A stretch of 64,000 nt of DNA from Endomicrobium sp. (GTDB taxonomy: Bacteria; Elusimicrobiota; Endomicrobiia; Endomicrobiales; Endomicrobiaceae), in assembly GCA_031290575.1 (NCBI GenBank), contig JAITNH010000006.1:156874-220873 (forward strand), written 5' to 3'. The first letter of the stretch is position 1. Every line of letters starts with the position of its first letter. The translations under genes and the position numbers were made by a program. This document shows positions 35,802 through 45,120 of this stretch, piece after piece. The notes beneath the pieces were generated by a model. It was not told where the DNA came from. It worked only from the letters and a program-made list of their open reading frames with translations, and ran no database searches.

Positions 35802-37046
35802 ATGTCCAAAAAAGTCATTACAGCGGGTCTTGATATAGGTAGTAGTCAGGTATGTTGTGTTGCCGGTACACGAGATAATGAATCAAGAATGGTAAGAATT
35901 CTTGGAGCAGCTTCTGTTTCGTGTGATGGCATAAAGGCTGGTGCAGTTGTAAATATACATGAGTCTGCGTTAGCTATTGGCAAAGCTTTTGAAGAGATAG
36001 AGAAGATTACATGTGCTCGAATAGGTAATGTAATTGTGGCTATGAGAGGAAACTTTATCAAATCGAAAAGCTCTAAAGGTGTTGCAAATATAAATTATTC
36101 AAATCGCGAAGTTACAGTAGAGACCATTGACAATGCTTTGGAAAGTGCAAAAAAACAAATAAAAATAGAGCCTGATCAGGAGATATTTCAAATAATTCCT
36201 CGTGAATATATATTGAATCAGCAAAGAGGTATACAAAATCCAATTGGTATGGAGGGGGCATATATTGAAGTTGATGTTTGTGCATTTATCGCTTCAAGTA
36301 ATAATGTAAGCAATGTAACTAAATCTATGAGTTCTATAGGTATTAGTTATGATGATAGAATTTATGGATATTTGGCAGCAAGTGATATTTTAGTTACAAG
36401 AGAAGAGAAAGAATTAAGTTGTCTTGCGATTGATTTTGGTGGTCTTACTATAGGTCTTGTGCATTATGTTAATGGGATAATAAGGCATACCGATGAGCTA
36501 TCTGAAGGGTCCGATTATATTACAAGAGATATTGGCCATAAATTGAGAGCATCTTATTCTGTTTCGAAAAAAATTAAAGAAACTCATGGTGCAGCTTTTA
36601 TTTATGGTGATTTTAAAAATGAAGAGTTTGAGTATAAGGCAGCTGATGGAAGAAATATAAAAAAATGCGATAAACTCGAACTTGTAAACGATATAATAAC
36701 CCCAAGAATTGATAGAATTTTGTATGAAATTAGAGAGATTATAGAAAAAAACAATTATGGCTATGAATTTTTATCTGGTGGAATAATTCTTACAGGTGGT
36801 GGTAGTAATCTTTTGGGAATTAGCGAAGCATTTGAGAAAGTTTTTAACTGTTCTGTTAGAACGGGAACCCCTAGTTCTGATAAGGTTATTGGTCCTGATG
36901 ATATATTGTTTAATCCATCGTATACTACTGCTATAGGGGCAATAGTTTCAAGCTTTTCAGATTCAAATGCTTATTATTTTAAGAAAAGAGCATCAGGTGG
37001 TGGAATGATGTCAAGAATATCAAAATGGTTTGAGGAAGTTTTTTAA
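35802..37046 (+). CDS. ftsA: Cell division protein FtsA
   Basis: 414-residue actin-like ATPase. It has the phosphate-binding loop TAGLDIGSSQVCC at the N-terminus, LAIDFGGLTIGLVHY, ILTGGGSNLLGI, and a C-terminal amphipathic helix (RISKWFEEVF) that anchors FtsZ to the membrane. It is directly followed by ftsZ, whose ATG touches its stop codon. Confidence 0.96.
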   Translation: MSKKVITAGLDIGSSQVCCVAGTRDNESRMVRILGAASVSCDGIKAGAVVNIHESALAIGKAFEEIEKITCARIGNVIVAMRGNFIKSKSSKGVANINYSNREVTVETIDNALESAKKQIKIEPDQEIFQIIPREYILNQQRGIQNPIGMEGAYIEVDVCAFIASSNNVSNVTKSMSSIGISYDDRIYGYLAASDILVTREEKELSCLAIDFGGLTIGLVHYVNGIIRHTDELSEGSDYITRDIGHKLRASYSVSKKIKETHGAAFIYGDFKNEEFEYKAADGRNIKKCDKLELVNDIITPRIDRILYEIREIIEKNNYGYEFLSGGIILTGGGSNLLGISEAFEKVFNCSVRTGTPSSDKVIGPDDILFNPSYTTAIGAIVSSFSDSNAYYFKKRASGGGMMSRISKWFEEVF

Positions 37047-38144
37047 ATGAGTGTAAAGATAATTTTGCCTTCAAAAGAAATGAATGCGGGACAGAATGCT
37101 GTAATAAGAATTATTGGTGTTGGTGGTGGTGGATGTAATGCTGTTAATAGGATGATTGCTGCAAATGTTGGCAATGTTGAATTTGTGGCAATTAATACAG
37201 ATACTCAGGCATTATTAAAATCTTCAGCTTCTGATATACTTCAAATTGGTGAAAAAATAACTAAAGGCCTTGGAGTTGGAGGAAATCCTGAAGTCGGTAG
37301 ACAAGCTGCTGAGGAAAGTTTGGAAGAAATAAGGGGAAGACTTATAGGTGCTGATATGATTTTTGTTACTGCTGGGATGGGCGGGGGCACAGGAACAGGT
37401 GCTGCTCCAATAATTGCTAAACTTGCAAAAGAATTGGGGATTCTTACGATAGGAGTTGTTACGAAACCTTTTGAACATGAAGGTAAGGTCAGAATGCTTC
37501 AGGCCGAAGAAGGGATCAAAAATTTTAAGGAATATACGGATGCCCTAATTATTATTCCAAATGAAAAAGTTTTTAATGTTATAAATGAAAGAGTTGCGCT
37601 TGATGCTTTTTATCAAATTATAGACGATGTTTTAAGGCAGAGTATCCAAGCTATCACTGATGTTATAACTGTTACTGGTGAAATTAATAGAGATTTCGCT
37701 GATGTAAAAAATATTTTAAGTAATGCAGGTACAGCGTTGATAGGCATAGGCGAAGGCACAAGTGTTGATGTTAGAGAAGCTGTTAAGAAGGCTGTAACAA
37801 GTCCGCTTCTTGATAATTATGATATTTCTAAGGCCAAGAATGCACTTGTTAATATAACAACAAATTCTAATATAACAGCATTGACATTGCAGGAAATATT
37901 TAACGATATTAAAAATTATGGAATTAACGGTCATGTTTTTTTTGGACATACTATAGATAACAGGCTTGATGATAAAATCAAAATTACGATTATTGCCACG
38001 GGATTTAATACAAACAATTGCGATGATAGAATAGAAGATCAAAATACAAGATCTGATTTTCCACAGCAAGATTTAGCAAAAATTGAAGGGATAGATCCTA
38101 TAAAACCGGCATATACTTACTGGAAGCCAAGATTTTTAAAATAG
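37047..38144 (+). CDS. ftsZ: Cell division protein FtsZ
   Basis: 365-residue tubulin-like GTPase. GGGGCNAVNRM (about 27-37), the tubulin signature GGGTGTG (112-118) and NTDTQAL are present. The linker is short and the protein ends YWKPRFLK, consistent with the conserved C-terminal peptide that binds FtsA. A 20-base AT palindrome lies 12 bases after the stop. Confidence 0.97.
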   Translation: MSVKIILPSKEMNAGQNAVIRIIGVGGGGCNAVNRMIAANVGNVEFVAINTDTQALLKSSASDILQIGEKITKGLGVGGNPEVGRQAAEESLEEIRGRLIGADMIFVTAGMGGGTGTGAAPIIAKLAKELGILTIGVVTKPFEHEGKVRMLQAEEGIKNFKEYTDALIIIPNEKVFNVINERVALDAFYQIIDDVLRQSIQAITDVITVTGEINRDFADVKNILSNAGTALIGIGEGTSVDVREAVKKAVTSPLLDNYDISKAKNALVNITTNSNITALTLQEIFNDIKNYGINGHVFFGHTIDNRLDDKIKITIIATGFNTNNCDDRIEDQNTRSDFPQQDLAKIEGIDPIKPAYTYWKPRFLK

Positions 38145-38156
38145 ACTGTTTCATCT

Positions 38157-38176
38157 TTTTAATATTAATATTAAAA
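38157..38176. repeat. 20-base AT-only palindrome after ftsZ
   Basis: TTTTAATATTAATATTAAAA is a perfect palindrome 12 bases past the ftsZ stop. Being pure A/T it is less surprising than the coding palindromes, but its position suggests a possible operator or transcript-end structure. The remaining 215 bases to the next gene show nothing else. Confidence 0.55.
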
Positions 38177-38391
38177 TTGTTTTTATGTATTTGTATGTGG
38201 CTACTGTGTTGGAATAGTATACGAAATATTAGCTTTTAGAATAAAGTTTTAACTTCTGTTTTTTTCATAAAATGCACTTATATTGTTATTTAGGTTTTTA
38301 AGATAAAGTAATGATTTTTTAGAAATTTTTTTTCGAAGATGGATTGCCTTTGAGATTTTTATAAGTGCTTCATGTTAGGTGGAAAACAATA

Positions 38392-39258
38392 ATGATCAAT
38401 CAAAATCATTCTAATTTATATGTTGATATGCATATTCATACAATTTATTCTGATGGGACATTGACTCCAGAAGAAGTAGTTAAGTGTGCTTACAAAATGA
38501 AACTTTCAGCAATAAGCATAACAGATCATGATTCTGTAGATGGTATTGAAGAAGCCTTGTCGGTTGCGATGAAATATGGTATTGAATTAGTGCCGGGAAT
38601 TGAGTTGTCATCGGAAGTAATATCAAGTTTCCAAAATAGTGAAATGCATATTTTGGGATATTTTATAGATTATAAATCTAAAGAATTAAAAAATATTTTA
38701 AATATTTTTAAAAGAACTAGATACGACAGAGCAATAAAAATACTCAAAAAACTTAATGATAATGGTCTTGTATTAAAAGATACTAGTTTTGTAGAGAATG
38801 CTGCTAGTAAAGTGATAGGGAGATTACATTTTGCAAAGGCTTTAGTTGAAGAGAATCTGACAAGAAGCATTCAGGAAGCATTTCAACGATATTTGTCAAA
38901 TGGTAAGCCTGCATATGTTCCCAAATATTATATTTCACCACGGGATGCAATAAAGATTATTTTAAGTGCTGGCGGTGTGCCTGTTATAGCACATCCGTAT
39001 TTTGCTCATTACAATGATAGAAATATGCTTCGGTCTCTTATAAAAAATGGACTTATGGGTATAGAAGTGTGGCATATAAAGCATTCTGAAGATGTTGTAA
39101 AAAAACTTTTAAAACTTGCCGATGAATTCAATCTTAATGTAACTGGTGGTTCAGATTGCCACGGTAAATATAAGAAAGAATCTTTCATTATTGGCAAAGT
39201 GAAGGTGCCTTACTATGTTTTTGAATCACTTAAAAAGCTAAAGAGAAACAAAGTATAA
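38392..39258 (+). CDS. PHP-domain phosphoesterase (YciV / RNase AM-like)
   Basis: 288 residues. The metal-binding motifs of the PHP fold occur in order: DMHIHTIYSDGTLTPEEVV, ITDHDSVDG, PGIELSSE, HILGYFID, VIAHPYF and GGSDCHG. Relatives act as 3',5'-nucleotide phosphatases or 5'-3' exoribonucleases that trim rRNA precursors. The ATG at 38392 has AGGTGG nine bases upstream, better than the GTG at 38365. A nuclease gene follows after 35 bases, so the two may be co-expressed. Confidence 0.88.
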   Translation: MINQNHSNLYVDMHIHTIYSDGTLTPEEVVKCAYKMKLSAISITDHDSVDGIEEALSVAMKYGIELVPGIELSSEVISSFQNSEMHILGYFIDYKSKELKNILNIFKRTRYDRAIKILKKLNDNGLVLKDTSFVENAASKVIGRLHFAKALVEENLTRSIQEAFQRYLSNGKPAYVPKYYISPRDAIKIILSAGGVPVIAHPYFAHYNDRNMLRSLIKNGLMGIEVWHIKHSEDVVKKLLKLADEFNLNVTGGSDCHGKYKKESFIIGKVKVPYYVFESLKKLKRNKV

Positions 39259-39293
39259 AATTGAAAAAATCGTATGGTTAATTATTTAGAATT

Positions 39294-40772
39294 ATGAGAT
39301 ATATAAATAAGACTATTTTTATAAATTATTTATCGTGTTCTACTTTGGCTTGGATGATGAAAAAAAGAATGACCCCTAAGCTTGTGGGACTTAATAGTGA
39401 GTTCCTCAAACTTGAGCTAAGAAATATTCATAAAATGTCAAAATGTCTGTTTCCTGATGCTGTAAGCAACAAATATTTAAAAATTGAAGATCAAATTTCA
39501 ACCATAACAGAACTCATTTTAGGTCCTTCTGATATAGGAACGTTTTGCGATATATCACTTGTTGTGAAGGGGTACTACGTGAAAGCCGATATATTGCGTA
39601 AATTAGAAGATGCTTCTTGGCATTTATTTGAAATTAAATTAGGTAGTAAACATAGGTCTAAGTACATAAATGATGTATCTTTCACTGCGATGGTTTTAGC
39701 CAAAGCGGGTGTGAATATTAGCAAGATAAGTCTTCTTTATTTGTCTCATAATTATCGTTTAGGAATGGATGTATCGCGGTTTTTTAACGAACTTGATTGT
39801 ACTGAAAAAGTTGAACCAAAAGTCCAAGAATTCTTGGACTTTTCAGATGAAGTTTTTGAGAATATTGAATCTGAAAATATGCCGAAACCATATTTAAAAA
39901 GAAGTTGTAGAAATTGTCTTGTGTTTAATGTTTGTATGGGAAAGGATGTAAAAGATCATATATTTGATTTACCAAGACTCTCTCTATTTGCAGTAGATAA
40001 ATTAATAGCATTAGGTGTAGATACAATTGACAAAATTCCAGAATCTTTTGGACTTACTGAAATTCAACAAGTTGTTAAAAACAGCGTTTTAACTGACACA
40101 ACTTATGTATCAAAAAAATTAAAATCGAAACTAGAAATATTAAAACAACCTTTTTATTATCTTGATTTTGAATTCATAACTCCAACGATACCATTGTACA
40201 AAAATATTGCTCCGTATACACAGCTTTTAACACAGTTTTCACTTGATAAAACTGACGGAGTAGGGAATGTATTAAATCATTATGAGTATATTGCAGATCA
40301 TACAAAAGATTGTCGCCGTGAAATTGCGGAAAAACTTATAGAATATCTTGATAAGGATGGCACTATTATAACTTATGCAAACTCAGAATATATTTCAGTT
40401 TCTAAGCTTATTAAACTTTTCCCAGATTTGAATGAAAAACTTAGTAGAATACTTGAAAAAATTGTTGATTTAGAATTAATTCTTAGAAAAAATTATTACA
40501 ATGTTAGTTTTCATGGTCGTTCATCTATTAAAAAGATTCTTCCTGTACTAATCCCTAAAATGAACTATAAAGTTTTAAAAATAGGTGAAGGTAGAGATGC
40601 TGCTGCTGCTTTTGCTTTTATGGCAATGGGTCTTTATGATGATGAAAAAATAGAAGATACAAAAAGAAATTTGTTAAAATATTGTGCACAAGACACATTG
40701 GCAATGATTTATATACATCAATTTCTAATTAATGTTGTTGAAAATCATCAAATTGGAAAAAGAGTATTATAA
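39294..40772 (+). CDS. DUF2779-type protein: Cas4/RecB-like nuclease fused to a DEDD exonuclease-like domain
   Basis: 492 residues with two nuclease-like halves. The N-terminal half has D99 (VKADIL) and E113-x-K115 (FEIKLG), the D...ExK core of RecB/Cas4 nucleases. A lone cysteine at C15 plus C205, C208 and C214 (CRNCLVFNVC) follows the Cas4-type 4Fe-4S pattern. The usual Gln of the last RecB motif looks replaced. The C-terminal half has YYLDFEFITPTIPLYK (D291, E293), ITYANSEY and YCAQDTLAMIY (D467), as in DnaQ-like exonucleases and DUF2779. The substrate is unknown. A 26-base palindrome lies in the gene. Confidence 0.75.
   Translation: MRYINKTIFINYLSCSTLAWMMKKRMTPKLVGLNSEFLKLELRNIHKMSKCLFPDAVSNKYLKIEDQISTITELILGPSDIGTFCDISLVVKGYYVKADILRKLEDASWHLFEIKLGSKHRSKYINDVSFTAMVLAKAGVNISKISLLYLSHNYRLGMDVSRFFNELDCTEKVEPKVQEFLDFSDEVFENIESENMPKPYLKRSCRNCLVFNVCMGKDVKDHIFDLPRLSLFAVDKLIALGVDTIDKIPESFGLTEIQQVVKNSVLTDTTYVSKKLKSKLEILKQPFYYLDFEFITPTIPLYKNIAPYTQLLTQFSLDKTDGVGNVLNHYEYIADHTKDCRREIAEKLIEYLDKDGTIITYANSEYISVSKLIKLFPDLNEKLSRILEKIVDLELILRKNYYNVSFHGRSSIKKILPVLIPKMNYKVLKIGEGRDAAAAFAFMAMGLYDDEKIEDTKRNLLKYCAQDTLAMIYIHQFLINVVENHQIGKRVL
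39818..39843. repeat. 26-base perfect palindrome inside the DUF2779 nuclease gene
   Basis: The half-site AAAAGTCCAAGAA (39818-39830) is followed at once by its exact reverse complement (39831-39843), with no loop. It encodes part of PKVQEFLDFS, in frame. It is too long to be expected by chance in 64 kb. Confidence 0.9.
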
Positions 40773-40827
40773 TTTGAGCGCAAATATTTGCAGTACTGGA
40801 TTTTTGTCTAAGGTCATAATGTATGTG

Positions 40828-40856
40828 TTGATATATTTAATATATGCTATTATACT
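40828..40856 (+). promoter_or_regulatory. Predicted promoter of metK
   Basis: TTGATA at 40828-40833 and TATACT at 40851-40856 are 17 bases apart. The leader to metK would be about 115 bases; it holds a small hairpin, ACACT-TATG-AGTGT, just before the ribosome binding site, but I do not recognise a SAM riboswitch in it. Confidence 0.45.
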
Positions 40857-40978
40857 GTTACTGTTAATGTAGGTTTTAATGCAATACAATAACCGGTATT
40901 TATATTTGATGTGCGATCTGGTGTTGTAAAATTAGCATGTTGTCTGTGCTATAACACTTATGAGTGTGAGGGGGCGGT

Positions 40979-42154
40979 ATGTCAGTAAATGAGGGATACT
41001 TTTTTACGTCCGAGTCTGTTACAGAGGGACATCCTGATAAAGTATGTGATATAGTTTCGGATAGTATTTTGGATGCCATTTTAGAACAGGATTCAAAAGC
41101 CAGAGTTGCAAGTGAAACTTTTATTTCTAAAGGTTTGATTGTTGTTGGTGGAGAAATTACTACAAATGCAAGGATTGATACTAAAGAGATTATAAAAACA
41201 GTTATAAATAAAATAGGATATAATAAACCATCGTTTGGTTTCGATTGTAACACGTGTACTATTATAGATATTATAAATACGCAGTCTCCTGATATTGCTA
41301 TTGGTGTTGATAGTGGTGGTGCGGGGGATCAAGGGTTGATGATAGGTTTTGCATGTAAAGAAACATCTGAGCTAATGCCGTTACCAATAATTTTAGCACA
41401 TAAACTTGCCATGAGATTGGCAGAAGTAAGAAGAAAGAATATATTATCATATTTAGGGCCTGATGGGAAAACGCAAGTAACAGTTGAATATGTTAATTTG
41501 AAACCAAAAAGAATAGATACTGTTGTTTTGTCAACGCAGCACACTGAAGCAATTTTAGATAAAACAGGGGATCATATAACGGAGAACTCGAAAAAAGAAA
41601 TTTATGATAGTATTATCGTGCCTGTTTTTGGAAAGTTGCAGTTGCTTGATAAAAATACAAAAATATATATAAATCCTACAGGTAAGTTTTTATTTGGAGG
41701 TCCTGCGGCAGATACTGGACTTACTGGAAGGAAAATAATAGTTGATACTTATGGTGGAATGGCGGCACATGGTGGTGGGGCTTTTTCTGGTAAGGATTCA
41801 ACAAAAGTTGATAGAAGTGCATGTTACATGGCAAGGCATATTGCAAAAAATATAGTTGCGGCCGGTCTTGCTGAAAAATGTACTGTACAACTTGCTTATG
41901 CAATTGGGTTAGCAGATCCTGTTTCAGTGATGGTAGATATGCATCACTCCGTCAAGATTTCCAGGGTTGCATTAGAATCTTTTGTAAAAAAGATATTTCC
42001 TCTTACTCCTGCAGGAATTAGCGAATACTTAAACCTTCGTAAACCAATTTTTGCGAAGACTGCTGTTTATGGGCACTTTGGCAGAAATGATAAAGATTTT
42101 AGTTGGGAGAAGCTTAATAAAGTTGATGAGCTTAGGCAATGTTGCGGAGAGTAA
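40979..42154 (+). CDS. metK: S-adenosylmethionine synthetase
   Basis: 391 residues. Methionine adenosyltransferase signatures occur in order: [13 protein letters not shown] at the N-terminus, [33 protein letters not shown], and [19 protein letters not shown]. It makes the methyl donor used by RsmE, RsmG and the radical-SAM enzyme MtaB. A strong GGGGGCGG site precedes the ATG. The DNA after it is decayed. Confidence 0.98.
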   Translation: MSVNEGYFFTSESVTEGHPDKVCDIVSDSILDAILEQDSKARVASETFISKGLIVVGGEITTNARIDTKEIIKTVINKIGYNKPSFGFDCNTCTIIDIINTQSPDIAIGVDSGGAGDQGLMIGFACKETSELMPLPIILAHKLAMRLAEVRRKNILSYLGPDGKTQVTVEYVNLKPKRIDTVVLSTQHTEAILDKTGDHITENSKKEIYDSIIVPVFGKLQLLDKNTKIYINPTGKFLFGGPAADTGLTGRKIIVDTYGGMAAHGGGAFSGKDSTKVDRSACYMARHIAKNIVAAGLAEKCTVQLAYAIGLADPVSVMVDMHHSVKISRVALESFVKKIFPLTPAGISEYLNLRKPIFAKTAVYGHFGRNDKDFSWEKLNKVDELRQCCGE

Positions 42155-42160
42155 AATTAT

Positions 42161-42316
42161 GTGATTGCGATATATGATGACAAACCTAAATTATCAGAGT
42201 AGTGAGATTGGTTTAGTATAAAGCTTGTCTTCATGTACACAGGACAAACCAGAGATCTTCTGTGCATAAAGAATCTTACAATGTGGTTGATGTGTTTTGT
42301 CGTGATCGACAAATGA
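42161..42316 (+). pseudogene. Possible UDP-N-acetylglucosamine 2-epimerase (wecB-like) remnant
   Basis: Starting seven bases after metK, one frame reads VIAIYDDKPKLSE, two stops, then DWFSIKLVFMYTGQTRDLL and a further 17 codons to TGA. The order VIxIxxxxP...VxxTGQxRDLL resembles the N-terminus of WecB-type epimerases (GTRPE...TGQHRxxL). The match is short, so the family is only suggested. The rest of the 264-base gap has frequent stops. Confidence 0.4.
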
Positions 42317-42427
42317 AGCGAACATTCAACGTTGTTTGGATATCAGTAGATCGAATCAAGTAGACAATAATTAGATAATGAAATGAGTTGAATAAAATTT
42401 GATCTGGAGATTGGGAGGATGGAAGAG

Positions 42428-42763
42428 ATGATAGAAAAGCTTTTTAGCAAAGTGGTGTCGAAGCTTGTAATAACGGCAGTGAGAAACATATGCGAACCTG
42501 TTTCTCTAGAGTGTGATGAAAAGGCAAAGAAATTGCTTGTGAAAAGGCTACAAAAATATAAAGACGCAGGACTTTATAATATCAAGGCACCTATAAACTT
42601 TACAAAATTTATAGGTGGTGATAGTGGCGATAAAAAAAAGATGGAGTTAATAAAGCTTTTTTTAGTTGATGCGTTGAATGGTTGTTTGGAAACGGCATAT
42701 GTACGCAATAGTAATAGTAGGACGAATATGTGCAGTACGAAAAGTAAGTGCAATAAAAAATAG
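42428..42763 (+). CDS. Hypothetical protein, 111 residues
   Basis: I do not recognise this protein. The ATG at 42428 lies nine bases after a strong GGGAGG, and another ATG (42419) sits directly on that site. The protein is basic: an amphipathic N-terminal helix (MIEKLFSKVVSKLVITAVRN), a lysine-rich middle (AKKLLVKRLQKYKDAG), a second helix (KKKMELIKLFLVDALNG) and a polar, Cys- and Ser-rich tail. No signal peptide or membrane span is evident. It is the only intact frame in a decayed stretch of about 1.4 kb, so it may be a lineage-specific gene or a surviving fragment. Confidence 0.55.
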   Translation: MIEKLFSKVVSKLVITAVRNICEPVSLECDEKAKKLLVKRLQKYKDAGLYNIKAPINFTKFIGGDSGDKKKMELIKLFLVDALNGCLETAYVRNSNSRTNMCSTKSKCNKK

Positions 42764-42862
42764 ATATTTGTGGAGTGTAAATATATTTTTGAGCATCAAC
42801 TATTTATTTAATGTTAAAATGTTTTAATGCTGATAGAGTTTATGATCAAATATTATAGTTAG

Positions 42863-43316
42863 GTGTTGGGGTTATTAGGACTATGTGAACACATGTTTGC
42901 TAAGAAACCTCATAGAATAACAAATGAAGATTTGTAGAATGTATTTGATGATATAAAACAAGAAGAATCACAGCAACTTTCATGAGCTTTTTTGTATAAA
43001 AAACTGTTTAAGCAATCAATTAAATTCAGCTTATAGGTTTCCCAGGTCTTAGCTATCCTCTATGTTTGTGCTTCGCGGTAGAAAACAAATATTATTTTCT
43101 GCTTAAGTATCTAAAAAGGATTTTGCAACAATCATATTTGATAACAGGTATTGACAAACGCCGAAAAGAAGATATCTTGTGGTTATCGTTTCCCATGTGT
43201 CTCTATTCTTTAGTGATTGCGAAAAAAATATTGGAATGATTAAAGGTTCTATAAATAAGCCCTACACATCAGTACTGAAGCGAACACATGCATTATATAA
43301 AACTATTTACAACTAA
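42863..43316 (+). pseudogene. Unidentified degraded coding sequence
   Basis: Coding-like pieces run in order. From 42863 one frame reads LGLLGLCEHMFAKKPHRI and continues through single TAG and TGA stops (NVFDDIKQEESQQLS, then AFLYKKLFKQSI). A second frame is open for 71 codons (43024-43239), including IGFPGLSYPLCLCFAVENKY and SFPMCLYSLVIAKKILE. A third continues SINKPYTSVLKRTHALYKT to TAA at 43314. This looks like one gene with several frameshifts and stops. I cannot name the family; hydrophobic blocks suggest a membrane or glycan-related protein. The flanks (42764-42862, 43317-43541) hold nothing else but a promoter candidate. Confidence 0.4.
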
Positions 43317-43461
43317 TTTTTAAAAAACAGTAGTCATTTATATTCGGAATAGTGTGAAAGGTGGCATATGTTTTGTAGTAAAAATATATAAAAGGTGTAA
43401 TTTTTTATAATTTATTAAATAAAAACCAAGAATATCAAAAAGTAAATATTAAGCATATTAA

Positions 43462-43490
43462 TTGTCAAGATTATAAAATAAGAGTTTAAT
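43462..43490 (+). promoter_or_regulatory. Possible promoter of yggS
   Basis: TTGTCA at 43462-43467 and TTTAAT at 43485-43490 are 17 bases apart, about 50 bases before yggS. Confidence 0.3.
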
Positions 43491-43541
43491 TATGAGAATT
43501 TATAGAATAAAATATGCTACAATTATCCTGGTGCCAGAACA

Positions 43542-44240
43542 ATGAAAAATATTTGTGGAAATATAAAATTTATTAAAGATACTGTAAATTCAATTAGGAG
43601 TGCTTTTGTTAATGTTGATATTGTTGTTGTAACTAAGACTTTTCCTTATCATTGTGTTTTAGAAGTTTTAAAATATGGAATTACGGATATAGGTGAGAAT
43701 AAAATACAAGAGGCATTGCCTAAATTTAGTCAGCTTGGATTATCGTTAAACGGAGTTACAAGACATTTTATTGGGCATTTGCAGTCTAATAAAGCAAAGA
43801 AAGCAGTGGAAAACTTTGATTTGATACATTCGTTAGATAGTATAAAACTTGCTAATGATATAGGTTGTTGTGCGGCAAATATAAATAAAGTTCAAAATTG
43901 TCTTATTGAAGTTAAAGTTTCGCAAGAATCTTCTAAATTTGGCATCGTTCCGGAAAATGTAAAAAAATTTTACAAACAATGTCAGTTGATTCAAAATATA
44001 TTAGTGAAAGGGTTAATGGTCATAGCTCCAGTTCATTGTGCTACTGATTTTGAAGATTCAAGATCTTGTTTTAAACGAGTACGTGATTTATTTGAAGATA
44101 TAAAGGAATCTTTTAGTAATCCTGACTTTGCTATCTTATCTATGGGAATGTCTGGAGATTATAAAATTGCTGTTGAAGAAGGTTCAACTATGATAAGAAT
44201 TGGCTCTGCAATATTAGGAGAAAGAAATTTGTGGAAATAA
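43542..44240 (+). CDS. yggS: PLP homeostasis protein YggS/PLPBP
   Basis: A 232-residue TIM barrel of fold-type III. K32 in VVVTKTFP binds PLP; GENKIQEALPK, HFIGHLQSNKAKKAV and LSMGMSGDYKIAVEEGSTMIRIGSAI are signatures. It has no known catalytic activity and controls PLP levels and amino-acid balance. The ATG lacks a clear ribosome binding site. proC begins inside its last codons, a pairing common in bacteria. Confidence 0.94.
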   Translation: MKNICGNIKFIKDTVNSIRSAFVNVDIVVVTKTFPYHCVLEVLKYGITDIGENKIQEALPKFSQLGLSLNGVTRHFIGHLQSNKAKKAVENFDLIHSLDSIKLANDIGCCAANINKVQNCLIEVKVSQESSKFGIVPENVKKFYKQCQLIQNILVKGLMVIAPVHCATDFEDSRSCFKRVRDLFEDIKESFSNPDFAILSMGMSGDYKIAVEEGSTMIRIGSAILGERNLWK

Positions 44241-45043
44241 CTGAAAAAATTTTTTTTATTGGTTCTGGGAATATGTCTCAAGCTATTATAAAAGGTATTT
44301 TAGAGGCTAAGCTAGTTAAAGCCGAAAATATTATTTGTAATGATATTTCTAAGGAGAAGTTATCAAATATACAACAAAAATTTGGAGTGTCTGTTGTGCA
44401 AGACAAGAACGTAGCTATAATGCGTACAGATATAGTTTTCATTGCGGTTAAGCCACAGAATATGCTTGAAGTTTGTAATGAGATAAAAAAAATTGTACAA
44501 ACAAAAACTCTTATTATTTCGATTGCTGCCGGAATAACAACAAAGTTTATAGAAGATAGTATTCAAAAAAATGTTTCTGTTGTCAGGGCTATGTCTAATA
44601 CTCCGGCTTTTGTGTGTTCTGCGGCAACCGCTTTGTGTAAAGGAAAATTTGTCTCCTATGATCAATTTCAGAAAGCAAGAAATTTGTTTTCGTCTATAGG
44701 GAAAGTAGAAATGCTTCCAGAAAATAGATTTGATATCATTACAGCGTTGTCAGGTTCCGGGCCCGCGTATATATTTTATTTTTGTGAGCTGATGCAAAAA
44801 GCAGCTGAAAAACTTGGATTAGACAGAGAAATTGCAAAAATATTTGCTGTTCAAACTGTTTATGGATCTGCCAAAATGCTTGATATAACAGGAGAGCCTG
44901 CTGAGGTCTTAAAAGAAAAAGTAAAATCTCCTAATGGTACGACTGAAATGGCATTGAAATATTTTGAATTTCAAAATCTTCCAAATATTGTGTATAAAGC
45001 CATGGAACAGGCAATGAAAAAATCTAGTGAACTTACCAAATAA
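44231..45043 (+). CDS. proC: Pyrroline-5-carboxylate reductase
   Basis: 270 residues. The Rossmann motif is FIGSGNMSQAI near residues 9-19, VRAMSNTPAFV is next, and the C-terminal dimer domain has ALSGSGPAYIFYFCELM and SPNGTTEMAL. It performs the last step of proline synthesis. The start is a GTG at 44231 that overlaps yggS by ten bases. Confidence 0.95.
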   Translation: MEITEKIFFIGSGNMSQAIIKGILEAKLVKAENIICNDISKEKLSNIQQKFGVSVVQDKNVAIMRTDIVFIAVKPQNMLEVCNEIKKIVQTKTLIISIAAGITTKFIEDSIQKNVSVVRAMSNTPAFVCSAATALCKGKFVSYDQFQKARNLFSSIGKVEMLPENRFDIITALSGSGPAYIFYFCELMQKAAEKLGLDREIAKIFAVQTVYGSAKMLDITGEPAEVLKEKVKSPNGTTEMALKYFEFQNLPNIVYKAMEQAMKKSSELTK

Positions 45044-45120
45044 AATTTTTAGCACAAAGGTTGGTGAGAATAGTATGTTTATTATATATGCGGTGGCACG
45101 AGGATATAGGAGAATTAAAA

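Noticed and set aside
40857..40978. SAM riboswitch upstream of metK
   Set aside because: I looked for the paired helices and conserved core of SAM-I and SAM-II and found only a short ACACT/AGTGT hairpin.
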